The notes under the pieces: generated by a model
What the model saw: the letters and a program-made list of their open reading frames with translations, nothing else
Database searches by the model: none
Told to the model about the DNA's origin: nothing
Source: Butyricicoccus sp. OM04-18BH
Lineage (GTDB): Bacteria > Bacillota > Clostridia > Oscillospirales > Butyricicoccaceae
Assembly: GCF_003481705.1 (NCBI RefSeq)
Contig: NZ_QULN01000005.1
Location: 132,215-196,214, forward strand
Reading direction: 5' to 3'
Length of the DNA: 64,000 nt
Program-made: the position numbers and the translations under genes
In this document: piece by piece, positions 7,098-15,934 of the stretch
Position numbering within the stretch: the stretch's first letter is position 1
How the letters are laid out: each line of letters starts with the position of its first letter

Positions 7098-10000
7098 TTA
7101 CTTGGTAAATGCGATGGTCGGTTCAGCACCAAGGATGAAAGACCCCGGCATCGTAACGGTAAAGTTAATAGTCGAAGTACCATCGGAGATTACAAGCATA
7201 CTCGTCTTGGTATCAAACATTTCGTACGGAATCTTCAGAGAAATGTTATTCTCTTCGATATAATATGCTCCGCCGTTATCAAGGTTATAGATAGAACCGG
7301 TTTTGTCATATGCTACATCATTTACAGTAACAGTTAAATTCTGCGCTAGCCACTTTTCTGCATTGGAAAATGTGAGCGTACAATATACGTTGCTGCCTTT
7401 GGTAATCGTCGGCAGTTCGGTCGGAACCTTTACTTCGCTCTCGCCCGGCTCAGTCGGGGTGGTCGGCTCGGTGGGGTCGGTCGAACCGCTGACTGTCAGT
7501 TCATAGGAAACATCAGCATAGTCCGGTGCGGTAAGCGTGATGGTGTAGGTGCCGGGCTGCTTGAACAGAGAGGCAAAGAGGTCGAGCCTGTCATAATCGC
7601 GCACAGCGCCGCCGTTCTCGCTGCCGGTAGAATACAGACGGAATTCCTTCTCGTCGAAGCTGAAACTGCTGATGTTCTTGGTCAGCGTGGTATCGTTTAC
7701 CTTAACCGAGGTTACTGCATTCAGATACTCTTTCAGGTCGGTGGCGTTCAGTCCGTTGAAGCTGAAGCGATAAACCGGATACTGCGTTCCGTAGAAATCA
7801 GAAATGCTTTTCTGTTCATACGAGGAAATTTCCGGTGCAGTCTTGGTATCAGGCGTATCTACTTTTTCCATCGTAAACTCCGCCATCAAATTCTCGTAAT
7901 ACTCTGCCGACAGGGTGAGCTGATAGCTGCCCGGCTTGACGTTGTGCAGGATGAGGCTCTTGTTATCCTCCGCGATTTCGTAGTAAACCGCGTCGCTGCC
8001 TTCAACGCCCTTGCTGTAAACCGTATCGTCGCCGAGCTTTACGGATTTCAGATTTTTCAGGAAATCGCCCTCCGAGCCGTTGACGGTCAGGGTGACGGTC
8101 TGCGCATCCTGATCGACCTTTGCCAAGAGCGAGAGTTTTTCCTCGTTCACCTTGCTGTAAGTAAACTTCACAGTCTGCGGCTTATAGCCTGCGGACTCGA
8201 TTTTCAGCGCGTTCTCGCCGACATGGAGCAGGTCCTTTTTCAGCGTGATGGTGTTACCGTCAATGCTGTAATACTCCTCGCCAAGCTCACGCCAGTCGCC
8301 GTTCAGGTAGAGCGCGGAAACCTTGCCGAGGTAATCCTCGCCGTTTGCGAAGGTCAGAACAACGTCCTCCCCCTGCTTGTTCTCCGAAACAGCCGGTGCG
8401 ATGTAATCGAGCTTGCCGGACGCGGTGCTGTCCTGAATGTCGCCGAGCAGGCCGTCCTCAAGGATCGCCTTGGTGGCGTGCGGCGGGAATACGCTTGCCT
8501 CATGGCTCGACTGGAAATCTGCGTAGGACTTCCACAGCTTACCGTTACGGTCGGTCGAAACGTAGTCCGTGTAGTCCGTGCCGCTGAAATACTTGACGTC
8601 GCCCTTGTTGAATACGCTGTCCAGTGTGGAGGCGTTGTACTTCCAGTATTCGAGAACCGCAGTCGAGTCGGCAGTCGATTTGTTCAGCTTATCGAGCACG
8701 TTCGCGTTCGCGACAAGGTCGCTGTCGAACAGGAAATCGGTCGAAATCGCGTAGCCGCCGGACGAGCCGTCGCTGCTGCTGCCGCCGGAAGTGCTTCCGG
8801 TCGCGCGGCTGATGGCGTCATAGGTGATGGCGTTCTGTTTGGCCGGCTGTTCGCCCTCCGCTACCGTAAAGCTCTTGCTGAACTTCTTAAAGCCGTTCGC
8901 CTCGATGGTGAGCGTATATTCGCCCTTGTACGGCAGGTTGTTGCGGCCGTCCGTTGCCGAAACATCGTTATAGAGCACGAACAGGTCCTGACTGATGAGG
9001 TAGTAATCCTTGATTTTTTCGAGCGTCTTGGTTGCGCCGGTCGGGTCGGTGAGCGTTACCTTTTCAATCGGGTCCACGATGCCGTAAACCAGATTACTAA
9101 CCGCGAAGTGCAGATTTACGCCCGACTGCGGTGTTTCCTTTACCCTGAGTTCGGGAGTTGCGTAATTCTGGACATGGATGGACGCGAGCGCCGTGGACTT
9201 GACGTTGTTGCCGTCGGTCGAGGTCACGCGGACGTAATAGCGGCCGTTGGAGCGGAAATTATCCTGGTTGAACGGAATGGTCAGCGTCGCGACCGTGCTG
9301 CCGTTGTGCTCCGCCGTGCCCTTCGTAAAGTTCAGATTGCGGTTCCACGTGTTCTTGTACTGGTCGTAGGCGACGAGCTGAACCGCGCTTTCGCTCGACG
9401 AAGCGTCATAGGACGCGATATTGTCGAACCACGCCTTGTCGGCTTCCGAGGTGTAGTTGAACATCACGACAACGCTGCCCTCGCCGTTCTCATTCAGAAC
9501 GAGCGGCTCGGAATAGCTCGGGTGCTCGCTGCGGACAGCAGAAGTGCCGAAGGTGGTCTTGCTCGGCAGGACGCGCACGTTGCCTGCGTTATCATAGTTG
9601 GTGAGGTAGTAATCCCAGAGGTCGAGCGGACCGTGCTTAATGAAGTAATCCGGCAGGTAGTCCTCGCCGGTGTAGACCGCGCCCTCTGCGGCCGTGCCGA
9701 GAGAGATCGTCTGCGTCTTTGCGCCGCTTGTCAGCGTGACCGAACCCGGCTGCGCCACGAGCGGAATTTTCGCAACGGCGCCGTCATCGGTCACCTTGGA
9801 AACCGCATTCTTGACGTCCGCGCCGTCTACCGTAACGGTCGTGCCGCCGAGCGTGAAGCCGTCCTTGAAGCTGAGCGCGAGATATGCGCCGGTGTCGGTG
9901 GTGACGACCTTGGCGTCCGCGATTGCGGCCTGCGTCACCTGACTGCCGCCCGAAGTAGAGCCGCCGGACGAAGAACCGCCAGAGGACGAACCGCCGGAAG

Positions 10001-11084
10001 AACTGCCGCCGGAGGAGCCGCCCGAAGCGCCGCCGGAGGTCGAGGTGCTAACGGTCTCAGTCTTGCCTGCGTCAACCGCCTTGCTGCCGGCCTTGACGCC
10101 GAAAACGCCTGCGGCGGCGGAAACCTTGGTGCCGGTGGTGGAAACCGAAACGTTATTCGCGTGCGCCTGTACCGCGCCGACCTTGCCGGAGCCGGAGATT
10201 TTCGCGCCGTCCGCGATGACGGTAATGCTGTCAACCGTACCGGAAACCGCGATGTCGGTGTTTGCGGCGATGCCCTTGCCGGCCTTGGTGTTCGCGAAGT
10301 TTACGCCGCTCTCGCCGCCGCGCAGCAAAATGCGGCCGGTGACGGTGACGTTCGAGAGGTCGATCTGCGATACGCCGTCCGCGATGATCAGATCGCCGTT
10401 GATGGTCTTTCCTGCGAGCGATACGCTGTTGTCGCGCACGATGAGGCTGCCGTCCACGGTTTCGGGGAGCGATGCGCTTGCGTCCGCATAGGTGCTTGCC
10501 ATATCGCTGATGATTTTGGCAAATTCCGCGCGGGTAATGTTGCTTTTCGGGTTCAGCGCGCCATTCGCGCCGTTTACATAGCCGTTTTCAACGAGCGCGG
10601 CCGCGCTGTCCGCCGCCCACGAAGAAACGCTTGCGCTGTCCGAGAAAACGTTCAGCGAAGCGGTGCTGCCGCTTTCGTGCGCAAACGCGCGTGCCAGTAC
10701 GGTGAACGCCTCCTCGCGAGTGATGGGGCGTTCCGGGTTCAGCTGACCGTTCGCGCCCTGAAAGGTGCCCATGGCAACCGCTGCGGCGAGGTCGCTTCTG
10801 TACCACGCATCCGCGCTCACATCGTTGTAGCCGGAGAGGTCGGCGGTCTTTTTCGCGGCAAAGGCGCGGTTGATGATGGCGGCCATCTGCGCGCGGGTCA
10901 GCAGGCCCGCACCGTCAATCCGTCCGTTCGCACCGTTCAGCAGACCGTTGTCCACGGCGCGGCGCAGACCGGCTGCGGACCAGTCGGTCGGGAAATCGTG
11001 AAAATCCTCGGGGGACGCGGCGAATGCGTTCGGTACGAGCATCGCGCCGGCCAGCAGCAGAGCGAGGGTTTGTTTCTTCTTCAA
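7098..11084 (-). CDS. SLH-domain surface protein with HID/DUF1533-like repeats
   Basis: A 1328-residue exported protein. Residues 1-22 are a signal peptide ending NAFA. Three SLH domains occupy about residues 25-200 (LTRAQMAAIINRAF, ITREEAFTVLARAF, ITRAEFAKIISDMA), anchoring the protein to secondary cell-wall polymer. A short beta-solenoid-like region follows, then a Gly/Ser linker (about 345-385). The remainder is a series of beta-sandwich units; several end in segments such as GENALKIESAGYKP and GSYQLTLSAEYYENL, resembling the hemoglobin-interacting (HID, DUF1533) domain. A Pro/Thr/Glu tract precedes the last unit. The ligand is unknown; HID-type domains occur in streptococcal heme receptors but here are probably structural. 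RBS is AAGGAGG. Three GTTA-N8-TAAC palindromes lie upstream, suggesting regulated expression. Confidence 0.85.
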   Translation of the reverse strand: MKKKQTLALLLAGAMLVPNAFAASPEDFHDFPTDWSAAGLRRAVDNGLLNGANGRIDGAGLLTRAQMAAIINRAFAAKKTADLSGYNDVSADAWYRSDLAAAVAMGTFQGANGQLNPERPITREEAFTVLARAFAHESGSTASLNVFSDSASVSSWAADSAAALVENGYVNGANGALNPKSNITRAEFAKIISDMASTYADASASLPETVDGSLIVRDNSVSLAGKTINGDLIIADGVSQIDLSNVTVTGRILLRGGESGVNFANTKAGKGIAANTDIAVSGTVDSITVIADGAKISGSGKVGAVQAHANNVSVSTTGTKVSAAAGVFGVKAGSKAVDAGKTETVSTSTSGGASGGSSGGSSSGGSSSGGSSSGGSTSGGSQVTQAAIADAKVVTTDTGAYLALSFKDGFTLGGTTVTVDGADVKNAVSKVTDDGAVAKIPLVAQPGSVTLTSGAKTQTISLGTAAEGAVYTGEDYLPDYFIKHGPLDLWDYYLTNYDNAGNVRVLPSKTTFGTSAVRSEHPSYSEPLVLNENGEGSVVVMFNYTSEADKAWFDNIASYDASSSESAVQLVAYDQYKNTWNRNLNFTKGTAEHNGSTVATLTIPFNQDNFRSNGRYYVRVTSTDGNNVKSTALASIHVQNYATPELRVKETPQSGVNLHFAVSNLVYGIVDPIEKVTLTDPTGATKTLEKIKDYYLISQDLFVLYNDVSATDGRNNLPYKGEYTLTIEANGFKKFSKSFTVAEGEQPAKQNAITYDAISRATGSTSGGSSSDGSSGGYAISTDFLFDSDLVANANVLDKLNKSTADSTAVLEYWKYNASTLDSVFNKGDVKYFSGTDYTDYVSTDRNGKLWKSYADFQSSHEASVFPPHATKAILEDGLLGDIQDSTASGKLDYIAPAVSENKQGEDVVLTFANGEDYLGKVSALYLNGDWRELGEEYYSIDGNTITLKKDLLHVGENALKIESAGYKPQTVKFTYSKVNEEKLSLLAKVDQDAQTVTLTVNGSEGDFLKNLKSVKLGDDTVYSKGVEGSDAVYYEIAEDNKSLILHNVKPGSYQLTLSAEYYENLMAEFTMEKVDTPDTKTAPEISSYEQKSISDFYGTQYPVYRFSFNGLNATDLKEYLNAVTSVKVNDTTLTKNISSFSFDEKEFRLYSTGSENGGAVRDYDRLDLFASLFKQPGTYTITLTAPDYADVSYELTVSGSTDPTEPTTPTEPGESEVKVPTELPTITKGSNVYCTLTFSNAEKWLAQNLTVTVNDVAYDKTGSIYNLDNGGAYYIEENNISLKIPYEMFDTKTSMLVISDGTSTINFTVTMPGSFILGAEPTIAFTK

Positions 11085-11110
11085 GGGTTATATCCTCCTT
11101 ATCGGTTGCG

Positions 11111-11126
11111 GTTACCCGAAGCTAAC
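11111..11126. promoter_or_regulatory. Candidate operator GTTA-N8-TAAC, site A
   Basis: GTTACCCGAAGCTAAC lies about 27 bases upstream of the SLH gene start. It is one of three same-spaced palindromes in this intergenic region and is 14/16 identical to a site at 19249-19264. Confidence 0.5.
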
Positions 11127-11222
11127 CGTTTCAGCAAAAAATGTCCTTTCCCGTCGGAAAGGATGAAAGGCAGTACCGTATGCCTGCGCAGAAGCGCTCT
11201 GCGGGCAGATCATGCGGTTAAA

Positions 11223-11238
11223 GTTAACGCGCGCTAAC
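11223..11238. promoter_or_regulatory. Candidate operator GTTA-N8-TAAC, site B
   Basis: GTTAACGCGCGCTAAC, with arms extended by A/T to an 18-bp imperfect palindrome, in the region upstream of the SLH gene. Confidence 0.5.
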
Positions 11239-11341
11239 TCAAAGTGCTAATAAAATACCATATCTCCTTTGCGTTGTCAACTCCTGTTTTTTGCAGCAGT
11301 TAACAGGCCTGCCACGCAAACGACACACAAAGCACACAATT

Positions 11342-11383
11342 TGCGGCAAACAAGTTAGATGGCGCTAACTTATTTGCCGCACA
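11342..11383. promoter_or_regulatory. Candidate operator site C inside a larger palindrome
   Basis: AGTTAGATGGCGCTAACT (11353-11370) is nested in a longer inverted repeat with TGCGGCAAA and TTTGCCGCA outer arms. The whole could be an operator or a hairpin. The rest of 11384-11488 shows nothing I recognise. Confidence 0.5.
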
Positions 11384-11488
11384 ATGCCGATAAAAATTTT
11401 TCGTCCGGTTCCGTCCTCCTCATCCGACTCATCCTGACGGCGGCGCCGTCTCGCGCTCGTCAAGCAGTACGACGGCTATGAGGAAACG

Positions 11489-11525
11489 CAGATTGTCGGA
11501 AAAACGAAGTTTTTCGACAGTCTCA
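11489..11525. repeat. Dispersed 36-bp hairpin repeat, copy 2
   Basis: CAGATTGTCGGAAAAACGAA followed by the inverse arm TTTTTCGACAGTCTCA. It overlaps the stop codon of the following minus-strand gene and matches copies at 4284 and 63091. Confidence 0.78.
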
Positions 11526-11771
11526 GGCCCTGGCCTCCACGAACCACCGGCTGCCCTCCTGAAACAGGTAGGTCTCCCGGCCGTTTATCCGGACGGTATA
11601 GCGGATGCCGCCTCCCCCCACCTTCGTCGAGGACGCGCGGCATTTATACCCGAGCTGCTCGATCGCGAACACGCGCCCGTTCATCCACCGGATCAGCCGC
11701 GGAAGCATCGTGCCGTCCTCATCAATATCCACGTTGACGGAAACATAGGTTTTGGTGTATCTTTCGGCCAT
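11523..11771 (-). CDS. DUF6504-like small protein of the polymerase cassette
   Basis: The chosen ATG at 11771 has GGAGG about 8 bases upstream and gives 82 residues starting MAERYTKTYVSVNVDIDEDG; a longer reading frame to 11906 runs through the promoter and is unlikely. The pattern LIRWMNGRVFAIEQLGY, then KVGGGGIRYTVRI and SRWFVEA resembles DUF6504, a small protein linked to ImuA/ImuB mutasomes in other bacteria; this match is by pattern only. It is transcribed divergently from the XRE gene from a consensus promoter overlapped by operator boxes, so it probably responds to the same signal as the polymerase operon. Confidence 0.6.
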   Translation of the reverse strand: MAERYTKTYVSVNVDIDEDGTMLPRLIRWMNGRVFAIEQLGYKCRASSTKVGGGGIRYTVRINGRETYLFQEGSRWFVEARA

Positions 11772-11840
11772 ACTGCCACCTCCGATGTGCTGCTGCCGCG
11801 CTTTCTCTTGACGAGATGCGCAATTTATTGTATGATAAAT

Positions 11841-11927
11841 GCGTAAACAGTTTACGCTTTTATTATACGCATTTGTTTTACGCATGTCAATGGAAATTTC
11901 GAGCATTCATGCAATCCGTTTACGCAT
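11841..11927. promoter_or_regulatory. GCGTAAAC operator array between divergent genes
   Basis: A perfect 17-bp palindrome GCGTAAACAGTTTACGC (11841-11857) plus two further half-sites, GTTTTACGCATG (11875-11886) and GTTTACGCAT (11918-11927). They overlap both the minus-strand promoter and the region just upstream of the XRE gene at 11950, the usual position for autoregulation by an XRE repressor. Confidence 0.7.
11862..11890 (-). promoter_or_regulatory. Consensus promoter of the DUF6504-like gene
   Basis: On the minus strand TTGACA (11885-11890) and TATAAT (11862-11867) are 17 bases apart, a perfect sigma70-type match. A GCGTAAAA box overlaps the -35 and spacer, so a bound repressor would block polymerase. 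Confidence 0.8.
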
Positions 11928-11949
11928 CACAAAATAAGGAGGCAGCACA

Positions 11950-12360
11950 ATGAGGTTTGGCGAAAAGCTCCGAAAGCTGCGCAAGGACAGCCATCTGACG
12001 CAGGCGGAGCTGGCGAAGCGCGCCGGTCTGGGACTGAAAACCATTACAAATTACGAAAAAGGCACTACTTATCCGCAGGACCGCAGGGTCTACAGCGTGC
12101 TCGCCGAGATCCTCGGCACGAGCGCGGACTACCTGCACAACGAAAACGACGATTTCGTTTCGATGGCCGAAAAAGAATTCGGCTATCGCGGCCGCATCGG
12201 CGCGGAAAAGCTCGTCGGCGAGCTGACCGGTCTGTTCGCCGGCGGCGAGATGGCCGAGGAGGACATGGACGAGCTTATGCTCGCCATTCAGGAGGCCTAT
12301 GTCGACGCCAAGCGGCGCAACAAGAAATATGCGCCGAAAAAATATCAGCAGCAGCCTTGA
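11950..12360 (+). CDS. XRE-family transcriptional repressor
   Basis: A 136-residue protein with an N-terminal helix-turn-helix at about residues 5-60 (GEKLRKLRKDSHLTQAELAKRA, then LKTITNYEKG). The rest, to residue 136, is a helical tail rich in acidic residues with AEEDMDELMLAIQEAY, likely for dimerisation. AAGGAGG precedes the ATG by about 7 bases. The next gene encodes an ImmA/IrrE metalloprotease. In ICEBs1 (ImmR/ImmA) and Deinococcus (DdrO/IrrE) such a protease cleaves the XRE repressor to switch genes on after DNA damage; the same logic is inferred here. The GCGTAAAC array directly upstream is the probable operator. Confidence 0.87.
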   Translation: MRFGEKLRKLRKDSHLTQAELAKRAGLGLKTITNYEKGTTYPQDRRVYSVLAEILGTSADYLHNENDDFVSMAEKEFGYRGRIGAEKLVGELTGLFAGGEMAEEDMDELMLAIQEAYVDAKRRNKKYAPKKYQQQP

Positions 12361-12375
12361 AGCGGGGTGAGTCAC

Positions 12376-12891
12376 TTGCTGAAAAACCATAACGAGGCCG
12401 TCCGCACCGCCGACCGGCTGGTCCGGAAATACGGTACGCGGGACGCCGACCAGCTGGCCGAGGCGCTCGGTCTGATCGTCATGCCGCGTGCCTTTAAACA
12501 CCAGAAGGGCGTATACAAGGTCATCGAGCGCAACCGCTATATCTTCATCAAGCAGGACCTGCATCCGGTCATGCACAATATCGTCCTGCTGCACGAGATC
12601 GGCCACGACCAGCTGCACCGCAGCGCCGCCATCGCCGCCGGCGGTTTTCAGGAATTCAACCTTTTCAACATGGCCGACCGCGCGATGGAATACGAGGCCA
12701 ACATGTTCGCTGCACAGGTCGCGCTGCCCGACGAGGAAATCCTCGAGTATATCATGCGCGGCTGCGACGTCGCGCAGATCGCACAGCTGATGCACTCGGA
12801 CATCAACCTCGTCGCGCTCAAGACCGCCGAGCTCAACCGGCAGGGCCGCCGCTTCCGTCAGCCCGAGCACCGATGCGACTTTCTGAAGTGA
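12376..12891 (+). CDS. ImmA/IrrE-family metallopeptidase
   Basis: A zinc metalloprotease-type protein of about 171 residues. The HExxH motif is HEIGH (with preceding VLLHEIGHDQLH) and a downstream Glu in MEYEANMFAAQ is the probable third metal ligand, as in ImmA and IrrE. I favour the TTG at 12376 because GGGGTGA sits about 6 bases upstream; a GTG at 12367 is the alternative. It directly follows the XRE repressor gene, so cleavage of that repressor is the likely function, activated by a DNA-damage or ssDNA signal in known systems. The downstream genes, including a Y-family polymerase, would be the output. Confidence 0.88.
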   Translation: MLKNHNEAVRTADRLVRKYGTRDADQLAEALGLIVMPRAFKHQKGVYKVIERNRYIFIKQDLHPVMHNIVLLHEIGHDQLHRSAAIAAGGFQEFNLFNMADRAMEYEANMFAAQVALPDEEILEYIMRGCDVAQIAQLMHSDINLVALKTAELNRQGRRFRQPEHRCDFLK

Positions 12892-12901
12892 GGTGGCCGC
12901 T

Positions 12902-13798
12902 GTGAATACCGCATATTTTCATCTGCCCGGCCTGTTCGAGTTCTACGAACTGTACCGCGTATTCCTGCCGCTGTTCCGCGAGCACCGGGAATACTTCTAC
13001 GGCTGGTGCGAAATCGGCTCGATCTACGGCGCACCGGCGGACTGTCTCTGGGGCGGCGGCCGTGCCGGGTTCGGAGAGGCTTCGCCGCGCGATGTGCTCG
13101 CGCTCATGCAGAAATACGGCATCTCCGCGCGTCTGACGTTCAGCAATTCCCTGCTCCGCGAGGAGCACCTGTCCGACCGGAAATGCAATGCGCTGTGCCG
13201 CCTGTTCGCGGAGAGCGGCGGCGTGCAGAACGGCGTCATCGTCCACTCCGACCTGCTGCTCGAGTATCTGGTGCAGCGCTGGCCGGGTCTTTACTTCGTG
13301 TCCTCGACCACCAAGGTGCTCACCGATTTTCGCGAGCTCAAAAGCGAGCTCGACCGCGCGGATTTCCGTTATGTCGTGCCGGATTTTCGCTTGAACCGGC
13401 AATTCGACGCACTTTCCGCCCTCACGCAGGCACAAAAGGACAAGGTCGAGTTTCTGTGCAACGAGTGCTGCTGGTTCGGCTGCACCGACCGGAAGCGCTG
13501 CTACGAGACCGTCAGCCGCATGAACCTCGGCGCGGCCTGCCCGGAGCACCGCTGCGCCGCGCCGGACGCGGACGGCGGCTACCGCTTCTCGAAGGCGATG
13601 AAAAATCCGGGATTTATCGGCGTGCGCGACATCGAGGACATTTATCTCCCGATGGGCTTTTCGCAGTTCAAGATCGAGGGCCGCAGCCTCGGCAGCGCGC
13701 TCGTTCTCGAATTTCTGCTGCACTACATGACCCGGCCCGAGTATCAGCTGAACGTCCGCGAGGAGATCTATCTGGACAACACGCTCGACCTGTTCTGA
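12902..13798 (+). CDS. U32-peptidase-like protein in the polymerase cassette
   Basis: About 298 residues from a GTG at 12902 with GAGGTGG six bases upstream. A TIM-barrel-like pattern is suggested by alternating strands (YFYGWCEIGSIYG, ARLTFSNSLL, GVIVHSDLLLEYL, LYFVSSTTKVL). Two Cys clusters (LCNECCWFGC with RKRCYE, then CPEHRC) and the late segment FSQFKIEGRSLGSALVLEF resemble peptidase U32 family proteins, where KIEGR is characteristic and cysteines can bind an iron-sulfur cluster. The assignment to U32 is moderate. Members act in RNA hydroxylation or ubiquinone pathways rather than as proven proteases; its role beside a repair polymerase is unknown. Confidence 0.55.
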   Translation: MNTAYFHLPGLFEFYELYRVFLPLFREHREYFYGWCEIGSIYGAPADCLWGGGRAGFGEASPRDVLALMQKYGISARLTFSNSLLREEHLSDRKCNALCRLFAESGGVQNGVIVHSDLLLEYLVQRWPGLYFVSSTTKVLTDFRELKSELDRADFRYVVPDFRLNRQFDALSALTQAQKDKVEFLCNECCWFGCTDRKRCYETVSRMNLGAACPEHRCAAPDADGGYRFSKAMKNPGFIGVRDIEDIYLPMGFSQFKIEGRSLGSALVLEFLLHYMTRPEYQLNVREEIYLDNTLDLF

Positions 13799-13816
13799 CG
13801 AAACGGAGGATTTTCC

Positions 13817-14392
13817 ATGCTGCAAAAAGTAAACCGTCTGCTGACCATTCTGATGCTCTCGCTCATCGGCGTTTTCCTCGGCTACAGCATTTACACCTGT
13901 GCGGACTGCCGCGCCCGTCCCGGCCTGTACGAACTGTATTCCGCGCCGTGGTACACGCAGCTCTTAGTCTACGGCGCCTGCGTGCTGGTCCTGCTGGCCA
14001 TCCTGCTCGCCGCAAAGCTCGTCATCCGTTATCTGTATGCCAAACGTCAGCGTGCCATAGCTGCTGCGATGCGAAAGCGCAATGCGTCGCGTGATTATTA
14101 TGATGACTGGTATCCTGTTATCCGTGATGATGTGATCGCCTGCATCACAAAGGAAAAAACATATCCATGGGGTACGGATGATCTTGTAAAAACCTATAAA
14201 TGCCTTGTATTCTGGCGCAGCGACCGTGTTTATATGTGCGTAGAGCGCTTTGTGGAGCTTTCCACCAATGAATACCGGTGCTGCCCTGAGTATACATGGA
14301 GCATTGGCAAAACACTCGAGTCGTTTACCGAGATGTCCGAACAGCAGTTTGTTGGCAAAGCGTATAATATCTGGTGTAACGGCGCACGGTAA
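13817..14392 (+). CDS. Small membrane protein of the cassette, possibly chimeric
   Basis: A 191-residue protein with two hydrophobic segments (about residues 10-25 and 45-70) separated by CADCRARPGLYELY, followed by a basic stretch and a soluble C-terminal half. I do not recognise the family. Base composition changes at about 14040: the first 75 codons are GC-rich like neighbours, while the C-terminal part is visibly richer in A and T at third positions (for example DYYDDWYPVIRDDV). This could mark a fusion or a recombination event. GGAGG precedes the ATG. It lies between the U32-like gene and the polymerase in the same orientation. Confidence 0.65.
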   Translation: MLQKVNRLLTILMLSLIGVFLGYSIYTCADCRARPGLYELYSAPWYTQLLVYGACVLVLLAILLAAKLVIRYLYAKRQRAIAAAMRKRNASRDYYDDWYPVIRDDVIACITKEKTYPWGTDDLVKTYKCLVFWRSDRVYMCVERFVELSTNEYRCCPEYTWSIGKTLESFTEMSEQQFVGKAYNIWCNGAR

Positions 14393-14428
14393 TCCTGCTG
14401 TTATTACATCCGAAAGGAGGCTGTGAAC

Positions 14429-15934
14429 GTGTCCGCTCACACTTATCTTGCCATCGACCTGAAATCCTTCTACGCCTCCGTAGAGTGCCGAGAGAGAGGG
14501 CTCGACCCGCTCGACACCAACCTTGTCGTCGCGGACGAGCGCCGCACGGACAAGACCATCTGTCTCGCCGTCACGCCGTCGCTCAAAAGCTACGGCATTT
14601 CCGGCCGCGGACGGCTGTTCGAGGTGCGCCAGCGCGTCAGGGAAGCGAATATCGGCCGCCGCCACGATGCTCCGGGGCATCAGCTCTCCGGCTCGTCGTT
14701 CTCCTTCTCCGAACTGCAGAGCAGCCCCTCCCTCGCCGTGGATTTCATCATCGCACCGCCGCGCATGGCGTATTACATGGAGTACAGCAACCGCATTTAC
14801 TCCATCTATATGAAATACGTCGCGCCCGAGGACATCGTCGTCTACTCCATCGACGAGGTGTTCATGGATGTGACCGGCTATCTGAACACCTACGGTCTGA
14901 CTGCGCATGAGCTCGCCATGAAGATCATCCTCGATGTGCTGAACACGACCGGCATCACCGCGACAGCCGGCATCGGCACCAATCTGTTCCTGTGCAAGGT
15001 GGCGATGGACATCGTGGCCAAGCACATCCCGGCCGACCGCAACGGCGTGCGCATTGCCGCGCTCGACGAAATGAGCTTCCGCCGCAGACTGTGGTCTCAT
15101 CAGCCCATCACTGATTTCTGGCGCGTGGGGCGCGGCTACGCGAAAAAGCTCGAGCAGCACGGCATGTTCACCATGGGCGACGTCGCGCTCTGCTCGGAGC
15201 GCGACGAGGAGCTGCTGTACCGCCTGTTCGGCAAAAACGCCGAGCTGCTCATCGACCACGCCTGGGGCTGGGAGCCGTGCACCATCGAGGCCATCAAAAA
15301 GCTGCCGCCCTCGCTCAAGAGCATCAGCTCCGGGCAAGTGCTCACCTGCCCCTACCCTGCGGACAAGGCGCGGCTCGTGCTGCGCGAGATGGCCGATCTG
15401 CTTGTGCTCGATCTGGTGGACAAGCGGCTCGTCACCGACCAGATCGTGCTCACCGTCGGCTACGACATCGAAAATCTGACCGACCCGGCACGCCGCCGGC
15501 GCTATCACGGCAAGACCGAGGTCGACCGCTACGGCCGCACGCTGCCCAGACAGGCGCACGGCTCGATCAATCTCGACGGCTACACCGCCTCCACGCATCA
15601 GATCATGGAGGCAGCCTCCGCCCTGTTCGACCGGATCACAGACCCCGATCTGCTCATCCGGCGTATGTATCTCGTCGCCAACCGCGTGCTGTTCGAGAAC
15701 GACGCGCCGCGCCGGAACGACTGTGAGCAGCTCGACCTGTTCACCGACTACGCCGCCGAGGAGGAAAAGCGCCGGAAGGAGGAGGAAGCACTTGCGCGCG
15801 AGCGAAAGCTCCAGCAGGCCGCCCTCGCCATCAAGAAAAAGTTCGGTAAAAATGCCCTCCTCAAGGGCATGAACCTCGAGGAGGGCGCGACGGCGCGCGA
15901 CCGCAACAGCCAGATCGGCGGTCACAAGGCCTAA
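14429..15934 (+). CDS. Y-family DNA polymerase (DinB/UmuC type)
   Basis: About 501 residues from the GTG at 14429, chosen because AGGAGG ends eight bases before it (an earlier GTG at 14423 is too close). Catalytic elements are visible: YLAIDLKSFYASVE with the first metal-binding Asp, and YSIDEVFMDVT with the acidic pair of the active site. The helix-hairpin region (FWRVGRGYAKKLEQHGM) and a long C-terminal little-finger part follow, then a charged tail (EEEKRRKEEEALARERK). The internal segment with SYGISGRGRLFEV is the polymerase IV/UmuC steric gate region. It performs translesion synthesis and is likely the main effector of the protease-repressor cassette. Its TAA stop lies in the target duplication of the miniature element that follows. 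Confidence 0.92.
   Translation: MSAHTYLAIDLKSFYASVECRERGLDPLDTNLVVADERRTDKTICLAVTPSLKSYGISGRGRLFEVRQRVREANIGRRHDAPGHQLSGSSFSFSELQSSPSLAVDFIIAPPRMAYYMEYSNRIYSIYMKYVAPEDIVVYSIDEVFMDVTGYLNTYGLTAHELAMKIILDVLNTTGITATAGIGTNLFLCKVAMDIVAKHIPADRNGVRIAALDEMSFRRRLWSHQPITDFWRVGRGYAKKLEQHGMFTMGDVALCSERDEELLYRLFGKNAELLIDHAWGWEPCTIEAIKKLPPSLKSISSGQVLTCPYPADKARLVLREMADLLVLDLVDKRLVTDQIVLTVGYDIENLTDPARRRRYHGKTEVDRYGRTLPRQAHGSINLDGYTASTHQIMEAASALFDRITDPDLLIRRMYLVANRVLFENDAPRRNDCEQLDLFTDYAAEEEKRRKEEEALARERKLQQAALAIKKKFGKNALLKGMNLEEGATARDRNSQIGGHKA

Noticed and set aside
7944..11237. Plus-strand frame of 1,097 codons
   Set aside because: Shadow of the SLH surface gene; no start signal and no domain.
11523..11906. 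127-codon version of the DUF6504-like gene
   Set aside because: The longer start would place the coding sequence across its own promoter and operator; ATG 11771 has a good ribosome-binding site.
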